Shown here in pieces: positions 1 to 7,500 of a stretch of 7,884 bases of DNA. Numbering within the stretch: position 1 is the stretch's first letter; the number at the start of each line of letters is the position of its first letter. The DNA lies in NCBI GenBank assembly GCA_943845485.1, contig CALTNV010000118.1:1-7884 (forward strand), read 5' to 3'. The position numbers and the translations under genes are program-made. Source of the stretch: an uncultured Flavobacteriales bacterium (GTDB lineage: Bacteria > Bacteroidota > Bacteroidia > Flavobacteriales > CALTNV01). The notes under the pieces were generated by a model. It was not told the origin of the DNA and did no database searches. It saw only the letters and a program-made list of their open reading frames with translations.

Positions 1-66
1 TGAAAAATAAATGTGGCGTTGGTGGTGCTGTAAAAGATGGAGAGATATTAATACAAGGTAAAGTGA
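1..66 (+). repeat. Left arm of a perfect inverted repeat (copy of SUI1 gene interior)
   Basis: Every base from 1 to 66 is the reverse complement of 301 down to 236 (position i pairs with 302-i). Identity stops abruptly at 67/235, where the next bases are mostly mismatched. The arm begins at the window edge, so 66 bp is a minimum length. The two arms enclose a 169-bp centre (67-235). In the + direction this arm encodes residues 74-94 of the SUI1-like protein, including CGVGGAVKDG. Perfect DNA identity, including third codon positions, points to a very recent duplication, gene conversion or an artefact rather than an old paralog. Confidence 0.97.
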
Positions 67-104
67 AAACAAAAAAGATAATACAAAATCAAGATGCTGA
101 ATGA
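1..104 (+). pseudogene. 3' fragment of a second SUI1/eIF1-like reading frame, left-truncated by the window
   Basis: Reading + from base 3, the frame begins KNKCGVGGAVKDG and runs through ILIQGKV exactly as in the SUI1-like protein. It then changes to KTKKIIQNQDAE and stops at TGA 102-104, followed at once by TAG 105-107. The replacement tail lacks the conserved C-terminal end of the intact gene (REKVKQILEDLGYKCKLKGG), which forms the last helix and strand of the SUI1 fold. The tail DNA (67-101) is A-rich and shows no convincing alignment to the normal 3' end. I infer a broken duplicate that lost its proper end. The 5' part lies outside the window, so a convergent second gene with an altered C-terminus remains possible. 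If the left edge is a contig end, the fragment may be an assembly artefact. Confidence 0.45.
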
Positions 105-146
105 TAGAGCTTATTAAAGTTATTAAAACAAAAGTATACCCAAATT

Positions 147-158
147 GTTTTATAAAAC
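147..158. repeat. 12-bp perfect palindrome downstream of the SUI1-like gene; weak terminator candidate
   Basis: GTTTTATAAAAC reads the same on both strands and lies 16 bp past the SUI1 stop codon, in the gap 105-173. It is nested inside a short inverted pair, TATAC (135-139) and GTATA (159-163). The stem is almost all A/T and no GC-rich hairpin followed by a clean U-tract is present, so intrinsic termination here would be weak. Nothing else recognisable lies in 105-173. Confidence 0.25.
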
Positions 159-173
159 GTATAAACATTTAAA

Positions 174-518
174 TTATCCTCCCTTTAACTTGCATTTATA
201 ACCTAAATCTTCGAGGATTTGTTTAACTTTTTCTCTCACTTTACCTTGTATTAATATCTCTCCATCTTTTACAGCACCACCAACGCCACATTTATTTTTC
301 AGTAATTTTGCTAAATCATTCAAATCATCCTCAGTTCCTACAAAACCTTCCACCAAAGTAACTGTTTTACCTTTTCTCCCTTTGTTACTATGCGATATGT
401 ATAATAATTGCTGATTTGAATCTAATGTCTCTTGTTCTTCTTCTTCCTCAACATCAAAACTAAAATCAGGATTTGTAGAATACACTACATTTACAATGTT
501 TTTTTTCTTTTTCGCCAT
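174..518 (-). CDS. SUI1/eIF1-like (YciH family) translation factor
   Basis: This 114-residue protein has a SUI1 domain at about residues 46-112. Key stretches are KGRKGKTVTLVEGF, the conserved CGVGGAVKDG loop (77-86), and IQGKVREKVKQILEDLGY with a terminal KGG. In eukaryotes and archaea SUI1/eIF1 monitors start-codon selection on the small ribosomal subunit. The bacterial YciH relatives are thought to influence initiation fidelity or repress translation under stress, but their role is less settled. The N-terminal 45 residues are low-complexity: a basic start (MAKKKK), then an acidic run (DVEEEEEQE, 22-30). The ATG at 516-518 is the natural start, lying 4 bp after the ABC-F stop codon, so the two genes are probably co-transcribed and perhaps translationally coupled. 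Bases 236-301 of this gene recur inverted at 1-66. Confidence 0.93.
   Translation of the reverse strand: MAKKKKNIVNVVYSTNPDFSFDVEEEEEQETLDSNQQLLYISHSNKGRKGKTVTLVEGFVGTEDDLNDLAKLLKNKCGVGGAVKDGEILIQGKVREKVKQILEDLGYKCKLKGG
236..301 (-). repeat. Right arm of the perfect inverted repeat, inside the SUI1-like gene
   Basis: This segment is the exact reverse complement of 1-66 and covers codons 74-94 of the SUI1-like gene plus parts of codons 73 and 95. Identity ends at 235, within codon 95 (Arg). Bases to its right (302 onward) would pair with sequence left of the window, so the true arm may be longer. Confidence 0.97.
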
Positions 519-522
519 CTTA

Positions 523-2406
523 TTATCCTTTTTTCTCTAACAATTCAAACCAACGTTCTGTTTTCTGTTCAATTAAAGTAGTTAAGTCCCCCAATTCTTT
601 AAAAAACACTTCGTTATCCTTGATTTTTTCAGGCGTTTCGCTAAGTTGCTCGTGCATCTCTACTTGTTTTTGTTCTAGTTTGGATATCTCCCCCTCTATA
701 CCTTCTAATTCTTTTTTCTCGGCATAGGTTAATTTCACAGCAGGCTTATCAACTTTCACTTCTGGAGCTTTTGCGATAATTTTAGGTTCTGCAAATTCAA
801 TTCCTTTCTTTTTATCAGAAAGTTCTTTTTTCAGTTGAACTCTATATTGCGTGTAGTTACCAGGGAAATCTCTCACCACTCCATTCCCTTCGAAAACAAA
901 AATATGATCAACCATTTTATCAGTAAAATACCTATCGTGAGATACAATTAACACACATCCAGGAAAATTATCTAGATAATCTTCTAAAGCTGCCAAAGTA
1001 TAAATATCTAGATCATTAGTTGGCTCATCTAAAATTAAAAAGTTAGGATTACGCATTAAAACAGTTAATAACTGAAGCTTACGTTTTTCACCACCACTTA
1101 ACTTAGATACAAATTGATAATGCATATCTGAAGAGAAAAGAAAACGCTCTAACAACTGTAGAGCAGACATTTTCTTCCCACTTTTTAATGGTACATACTC
1201 TGCAATGTCTTTTACAACTTCAATGACTTTTTTATCAGCTTTAAGTTTAATAGTTTCTTGAGAAAAATGACCTATATCAATTGTTTCTCCAATAACAATC
1301 TTACCAGCATCAAGTTTTTCTTGCTCAAGAATTAATTTTATAAGAGTAGATTTACCAACACCATTGTTACCAATAACACCTATTTTCTCTCCCTTTTTAA
1401 ATAGATAATCAAACTTGTTGATAATCACTTTATCTCCAAAGCTTTTACCAACATTATGAAATTCAAGAATTTTTGTTCCTACTCTTGGTGGGTTCACTAA
1501 AAACTCCATCGTTTTATCATCAATGCGTTGTTTAGCTACTTTTTTAACTTCATGAAAATTTTCAACCCTGCTCTTGGATTTAGTTCCTCTAGCTTTTGGT
1601 TGTCTTCTTACCCAATCTAATTCTTTTTTAAATAAATTTTGAGCTTTATCAATTGTAGACTGAAGATTAGCATATCTTTCAGCTCTTTTTTCTAAATAAT
1701 AAGAAAAGTTACCATCGTATTTATATAATGAACCTCCATCAAGTTCTAATATTTCATCACAAACAACCTCTAAAAAATATCTATCGTGTGTAATTAATAA
1801 AAAGGCTCCTGATTGCGTAGCTAAATATTTCTCCAACCATTCAATCATTTCTAAATCTAGGTGATTGGTAGGCTCATCTAACAAATAAACATCAGCATCA
1901 ATTAATAATGTTTTAGCTAAATTTAAACGCTTAATCTGTCCACCAGATAGGTTACCTGCTTTTTCTTTTATATTTTGAAACTTTAATTTACTTAAAATCT
2001 CTTCTATTTTAAATTCAAAATCCCAAGCACCAAGTACTTCCATTTTTGTTATTAATTCATCATACTTTTCTGGAGTAGTATTTGGATCATTTGTTGCTTT
2101 TTCATAAGCAACAATTGTTTTAAAAGGCTCTTTGGTATAATCAATTACATTTTCAACAATTGTTTTTTCAGGGTCATATTGATCTGTTTGAGAAAGATAA
2201 GCTACTTTAATATCACTTTTAAAACTTACATTTCCTGAATCGGGAACATCAGCTTGGGCTAATATCTTTAATAAGCTTGATTTTCCTGTACCATTTTTTG
2301 CAACCAATGCAATTTTATGATTGGTATGAATACCAAAAGAAACATCTTTAAACAATACTTTTTCGCCGTAAGACTTACTTACTGATTCTACACTTATTAA
2401 ATTCAT
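523..2406 (-). CDS. ABC-F family ATPase, Uup-like (ribosome-associated, non-transporter)
   Basis: This 627-residue protein has two ABC ATPase domains in tandem and no membrane segments, as in the ABC-F family, whose members bind the ribosomal E site and relieve stalled or mis-set ribosomes. Domain 1 has a P-loop at 36-43 (AKNGTGKS, K42), signature LSGGQ at 153-157 and Walker B VYLLDE at 173-178. Domain 2 has P-loop GNNGVGKS at 346-353, LSGGE at 436-440 and FLILDE at 456-461. Between them (about 240-312) is the charged linker with WVRRQPKARGTKSKSR, the ABC-F arm that reaches towards P-site tRNA. Residues about 557-627 form a Glu/Lys-rich C-terminal coiled coil like that of Uup, where it binds nucleic acid. 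In domain 1 the first P-loop glycine is Ala36. The ATG at 2404-2406 is preceded by an A-rich leader without a Shine-Dalgarno motif. It is first in a likely operon with the SUI1-like gene. ABC-F class is clear; Uup subtype is moderately sure, and an antibiotic-resistance role has no support here. Confidence 0.93.
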   Translation of the reverse strand: MNLISVESVSKSYGEKVLFKDVSFGIHTNHKIALVAKNGTGKSSLLKILAQADVPDSGNVSFKSDIKVAYLSQTDQYDPEKTIVENVIDYTKEPFKTIVAYEKATNDPNTTPEKYDELITKMEVLGAWDFEFKIEEILSKLKFQNIKEKAGNLSGGQIKRLNLAKTLLIDADVYLLDEPTNHLDLEMIEWLEKYLATQSGAFLLITHDRYFLEVVCDEILELDGGSLYKYDGNFSYYLEKRAERYANLQSTIDKAQNLFKKELDWVRRQPKARGTKSKSRVENFHEVKKVAKQRIDDKTMEFLVNPPRVGTKILEFHNVGKSFGDKVIINKFDYLFKKGEKIGVIGNNGVGKSTLIKLILEQEKLDAGKIVIGETIDIGHFSQETIKLKADKKVIEVVKDIAEYVPLKSGKKMSALQLLERFLFSSDMHYQFVSKLSGGEKRKLQLLTVLMRNPNFLILDEPTNDLDIYTLAALEDYLDNFPGCVLIVSHDRYFTDKMVDHIFVFEGNGVVRDFPGNYTQYRVQLKKELSDKKKGIEFAEPKIIAKAPEVKVDKPAVKLTYAEKKELEGIEGEISKLEQKQVEMHEQLSETPEKIKDNEVFFKELGDLTTLIEQKTERWFELLEKKG

Positions 2407-2417
2407 TTTTTAAACCT

Positions 2418-4550
2418 TTGGTACAAAGTTCAAGAAATTATAGGAAAAAACACTATATTAATGAGAAATTTTATCAAAATAAACCCTTAATCAACGTGCA
2501 TAACTTTTTACAAGATATAGATATTGCTATTATTAAAGAAAATAGTGACTCAAGCATTAATTATAATAAAAAATTTAAAAACTTAACCCAAGAATTTGCT
2601 GAGGTTATATCAAAAGTGATTATATCAGAAGCAAAAGATAATATTGATCAAAACATATTAGAGTTTAATTATAGTGTTTTACTAGATGACAATAGGTTAG
2701 AGTTTAATATTAAAACTTACAATAGTGAAAAAGGAGCTATTTATGTCACTGTAGAAAGTGATCATGAAAACAAACTATATTTTGAAAACTGGGTTGATCA
2801 TTATGACAATTTTAAAAATATTTTTGAACATTCAATAACAGGTAATATTATCATCGACAAAGAGAATAAAATTGTGATGACAAATGAAAAGTTTTTGAAT
2901 ATGTTTAACCTATCCATGATTAAAATCATTGGAAAAAAAATATTTGCTTTATTTAATTTATATAAAAACAAAGCGAATATTGCACTTTTAAAAAATATAA
3001 CCCTCAATGAAACCGTTTCTGAAGAGGTAGAAGTTCAACTTTATTTTAATAATGAATTAAAATGGTATCTAGTACATTTTAAAAAGCTCCCAAATATTAA
3101 TTCTGGAAATATTTTTATTCAATTTATTGATATTAATGACAAAAAAAAATCAGAAGAAAAAATTGAACTAGAAAAACAAAAATATTCTACAATGTTAAAT
3201 AACATTCCTGGTTTAACATACAGATCTAATTATTCGAACAATAAAACAGTAGAGTTTATTAATCAAGGAGCTTTAAAATTAACAGGATACGATAAGGATT
3301 TCTTTTTAAATAAACACAATAAACAATTCTTCTCCATAGTACCAGAACCCTACAGGACTTCCTCTCAGATAAAAATAAATAAGTCATTTGATAAAATGGC
3401 AAAGTTTAGTACTGAGTACCCTATAATTACCTCTGAAGGAAAACAAAAGTGGGTATGGGAATTAGGTGAATTTGTTGAAATTGATAATCAAACTTATCTG
3501 GAAGGTATTATCATTGATATTGACAAACAAAAACTTGCAGAAGAAAAACTTTACGAAAGTCAGCAACGATTAGATTTGGCTGTTCAAGGGGGAGGTATTT
3601 CAGTTTGGACCTATGACTATGAGACAAAAGAAACATCATTAGATAAAAAATTCCATCAAATTTTGGGACTATTAAATAAAAATGAGCCTAAAAAAATTAA
3701 TGAATTAATTTCATTAATTCATCCTGATGATGTACAAAGATTTACAACAGCTATTGAAAAAACATTAAGTGGCTCATCTACTGAAATTGCTTTTGAAATT
3801 AGAATGAGACATCGGTCAGGGGCATATAAGTGGATTTCAAATATAGGAAGAGTAACAGAATCTTATGGAGATAACTCACCTAAAAGTTCTACAGGAATTG
3901 TAATTGATATTACGAATAAAAAAAATCATGAGCAAGAACTTTTAAATGCAACAATTTTAGCTCAAGAAAATGAAAGAAAAAGAGTAGCATTAGACTTACA
4001 TGACGGAATAAGTCAATATTTGGCAGCTATTAAAATGAACATACAAGCTTTATCTCCTGAACAAAAATATGAAGTTGAATTAAGACAAAGAGCTTCAGAA
4101 TTAATAGACTATTCAATCAAAGAACTAAGAGCTATATCTCATAACTTAATGCCAGGTGCTGTTAACGATTTAGGATTAAAAGTAGCTATAGAGGAAATCA
4201 TAGATAGCTTTAATATATCATCATTAAAGATTAACTTTAAAATTAACTTTACCGAAAGAATTAATAAAGATATAGAATTAACATTTTACCGTATATTTCA
4301 AGAATTAGTAAATAATACCTCAAAACATGCAAAAGCATCTGAGGTTGATCTTGAAATTTTCAAACATCATCACCAAATTACATTTGAATATGCCGATAAT
4401 GGTATTGGAATAAACAAAAATAAAATGGACAAATTTGGTATCGGCTTAAACAATATAAAAAATAGAGTTTATGCATTAAATGGGACCATTAAAATATCAT
4501 CTATAGAGGGAGAAGGATATAAAACAACTATTAACATTCCTTACAATTAA
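2418..4550 (+). CDS. Cytoplasmic multi-PAS sensor histidine kinase, HisKA_3 (NarL/NreB-like) class
   Basis: This 710-residue sensor kinase would autophosphorylate on His and pass phosphate to a response regulator, usually a LuxR-type DNA-binding one for this class. Residues about 30-125 look like a degenerate PAS domain. Clearer PAS domains follow at about 132-245 (FKNIFEHSITGNIIID to FIDINDKKK), 255-375 (ending IIIDIDKQK) and 385-502 (PAS_3-like, WTYD to VIDITNKK). The HisKA_3 dimerisation helix carries NERKRVALDLHDGISQ, with phospho-acceptor H528 and the DxxxQ phosphatase motif D529-Q533. The HATPase domain (about 610-709) has the N-box ELVNN (N632, N633), the G1 box DNGIG (D660) and the G2 box GIGLNNIKNR (G674). 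No transmembrane segment or signal peptide is visible, so it should sense an intracellular signal; no cofactor-binding residues are evident. The start is uncertain: TTG at 2418 is used here, GTG at 2496 is an alternative, and the first in-frame ATG (2877) would cut into a PAS domain. No response regulator adjoins it. Confidence 0.9.
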   Translation: MVQSSRNYRKKHYINEKFYQNKPLINVHNFLQDIDIAIIKENSDSSINYNKKFKNLTQEFAEVISKVIISEAKDNIDQNILEFNYSVLLDDNRLEFNIKTYNSEKGAIYVTVESDHENKLYFENWVDHYDNFKNIFEHSITGNIIIDKENKIVMTNEKFLNMFNLSMIKIIGKKIFALFNLYKNKANIALLKNITLNETVSEEVEVQLYFNNELKWYLVHFKKLPNINSGNIFIQFIDINDKKKSEEKIELEKQKYSTMLNNIPGLTYRSNYSNNKTVEFINQGALKLTGYDKDFFLNKHNKQFFSIVPEPYRTSSQIKINKSFDKMAKFSTEYPIITSEGKQKWVWELGEFVEIDNQTYLEGIIIDIDKQKLAEEKLYESQQRLDLAVQGGGISVWTYDYETKETSLDKKFHQILGLLNKNEPKKINELISLIHPDDVQRFTTAIEKTLSGSSTEIAFEIRMRHRSGAYKWISNIGRVTESYGDNSPKSSTGIVIDITNKKNHEQELLNATILAQENERKRVALDLHDGISQYLAAIKMNIQALSPEQKYEVELRQRASELIDYSIKELRAISHNLMPGAVNDLGLKVAIEEIIDSFNISSLKINFKINFTERINKDIELTFYRIFQELVNNTSKHAKASEVDLEIFKHHHQITFEYADNGIGINKNKMDKFGIGLNNIKNRVYALNGTIKISSIEGEGYKTTINIPYN

Positions 4551-7500
4551 AAATCAGTGTTTAAAATACGACTTAAAGCTGTCTGAGCTTCTTCAATAGA
4601 TGAAATATTATTAAAAATAATTCTTAATTTATTATTTTTCTCATTCATATTAACTCCTGCAGGATTTGACTGAATATATTTCAGAACTCTTGTAAAAAAA
4701 GGAGATTGATAATATACAGAATCTTGATTTTGAATAAATGAGCCTATCATTTTATTATTTTTTATTACAATTTTTTCAAACCCAATAGCTTTTCCCATCC
4801 ATCTAATTTTAACACTTTCAAGCAAGCCTGTAGCTTCTATAGGTAACTCTCCAAACCTATCTACCAATTCTGTTTTATAAGAACTTAAATCTTCTTCAGT
4901 ATCACAATTTTCTAACTTTTGGTATAAAGCTAATCTTTCTGAAATATTAAAAATATAACTTGTAGGAAATAATAATTCTAAATCTGTTTCTAAAATTGTA
5001 TCATCAACAAAATATTTTTTATTTTTTAACTCCTCTTTAAATAGTTCTTTAAACTCATTTTCTCTAAGTTCTTCAACAGCTTCATTTAAAATTTTCTGAT
5101 ATAACTCAATTCCAACATCATTTATAAAACCACTTTGTTCACCTCCTAGAAGATCCCCGGCCCCTCTAATATCTAAATCTTTCATTGCCAAATTAAAGCC
5201 ACTCCCTAAGTCAGAGAACTGAACAATCGCTTCTAATCTTTTTCTACTATCTGTAGGTAATGTACTTATTTTTGGAGCTATTAAATAACAAAATGCTTTA
5301 GCATTGGATCTACCTACTCTACCTCTTAACTGATGTAAATCAGCCAACCCAAAGTTTTGGGCCATATTAATAATCATTGTATTCGCATTTGAAATATCTA
5401 TTCCACTTTCAATAATAGATGTGGCAACTAAAACATCATTTGTACCATCAATAAATGAAGCCATAATTTTTTCTAACTGCTCCCCTTCCATTTGGCCGTG
5501 ACCAACTGTAATTTTAGCATCAGGAACTAAACGTTGAATCATGCCTGCAACTTCGTGGATATTTTGAACCTTATTATGTACAAAAAAAACTTGCCCGCCT
5601 CTATCTAATTCAAAGCTAATTGAATCGCGTATTTTAGCTTCGTCAAACCCTATCAACTCAGTTTCTACTGGCTGTCTGTTTACTGGTGGTGTATTAATAA
5701 TAGATAAATCTCTAGCTCCTAATAAAGAGAATTGAAGAGTTCTTGGAATAGGAGTTGCTGTTAATGTTAAGGTGTCAACAGTAGCTTTAAATGTTTTTAA
5801 TTTATCTTTTACATTCACTCCAAACTTTTGTTCTTCATCAATAATCATCAAGCCTAAATCCTTAAATTTTACATTTTTACTGACTAATTTATGAGTTCCA
5901 ATTATGATATCAATTTCCCCTGATTTTAATTTTTCAAGTGTTTCCTTAGTTTGTTTAGCAGTTTTAAATCTATTTAAATAATCAATATTACAAGGAAATT
6001 CTTTTAATCGTTTTAAAAAGTTTTTATAATGCTGAAGAGAAAGAATTGTTGTAGGTACTAAAACAGCTACTTGTTTGCTATCTACTACAGCTTTAAAAGC
6101 TGCTCTAATAGCTATTTCTGTTTTACCAAAACCTACATCACCACAAACCAATCTATCCATAGGCATTGCAGACTCCATATCCATTTTTACATCCTGAGTA
6201 GCTTTAAACTGATCTGGAGTATCTTCAAAGAAAAAAGAAGCTTCTAATTCATTTTGCAAATAACTATCAGTACTAAATGCAAAACCTTTTTGTGCTTTCC
6301 TTTTCGCATAAAGTTGTATTAAATCAAAAGCTAAAGATTTTACTTTTGCTTTTGTCTTATTTTTAAGATTCTCCCACTTTGGAGAACCAATTTTACTTAA
6401 ACTTGGTTGCTTACCTTCCTTACCTGTGTATTTTGAAATACGATGTAATGAGTGAATATTAACAAATAATGTATCCCCATCTTTATATTCTATCCTTATA
6501 GCTTCTTGGAGTTTACCATTATTATCTACTTTATGTAAACCCGCAAACTTTCCAATTCCATGATCAATATGCGCTACAAAATCTCCTTTTTGAAGATCTT
6601 GTAGTTCTTTTATAGTAAATGATTGTTGACTTTTTTTAAAACCTTGCTTTAATCTAAACTTATGATATCGTTCAAATATTTGATGATCTGTATAACAAAC
6701 AAACTTATGAGTTTCATCAACAAACCCCTCATGTAGATTTAATACAAAAGGTTTAAAATTTATTTCTTGATTTAAATCTTTAAAAATAGTAATCAACCTT
6801 TCAACCTGTTTTTGTTGACTTGCAGTTACAAAAATTTCATATCCTAACGATTCATATTTTTTTAAATCACTTATAAGTAATTCAAAGTTTTTATGAAATG
6901 TTGGTTGTGGTTTAATATCATAATTAAAAACATCATCAGCTTTATAAAAAAAAGAAGTTCCAAATTCAACAACCTTTAATTCAGAAAACAAGTTTCTAAT
7001 ATTATTTGCTGATAAATATAACTCTGATGGGCTAGAAATTTTAATTGAATCGTTATTTACGTGATAAAACTCTTTAGCTTTTTTAAAAAAGTCATCTATT
7101 TTCTCAATGGTTAATCCATAATCTCGAAGCCAAATATGAGTATTTAGTCCTAAAAATTCAATGAAATTCTGACGTTTTTCTACCTCTACAGTATCCTTTA
7201 AATTAGGTGCTATTTCTGCAATATTTACCTTTTCGATTGACAGTTGATCTACGGGGTTAAAAAAACGAATACTATCAACCTCATCACCAAAAAGCTCAAC
7301 TCTATAAGGGTGCTCTTTTGAATAAGAATAAATGTCTATAATTCCTCCTCTAACAGAGAATTGTCCAGGTTGATAAACATAATCAACTTCATCAAACCCT
7401 TGAGAAATTAAATATTCTTGAATAAAATCAAGAGAATAAGTTTCTCCTTTTAAAATCTTAAAAACTTGAGATGTTAATGTTTTTTTGGTAGTTACTGTTT

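Noticed and set aside
67..101. Homology of the tail after the left repeat arm to the normal SUI1 3' end
   Set aside because: Only scattered A-matches remain after base 66; shifting the alignment gives no run of identity, so the tail is treated as unrelated sequence.
1..173. IS element, CRISPR, tRNA or attachment site explaining the inverted repeat
   Set aside because: No transposase fragment, direct target duplications, spaced direct repeats or cloverleaf was visible; the repeat is plainly gene-derived.
2416..2428. Short inverted repeat CTTTG-GTA-CAAAG at the start of the kinase gene
   Set aside because: Arms of only 5 bp in AT-rich DNA are expected by chance; an operator cannot be claimed.
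2411..2431. Bacteroidota-type promoter (TAnnTTTG) near the divergent starts, including AAACCTTTG on + and GAACTTTG on -
   Set aside because: Each candidate has a mismatch in the -7 element and no TTG-type -33 element at a suitable distance, so I could not support a promoter call.
2461..2490. ATG at 2461 as an alternative kinase start
   Set aside because: It is in a different frame and hits a stop codon after nine codons.
2801..3007. A 68-codon open frame on the minus strand
   Set aside because: It lies wholly inside the PAS region of the histidine kinase on the other strand, has no recognisable domain, and its hydrophobic make-up is what an antisense reading of AT-rich coding DNA yields.
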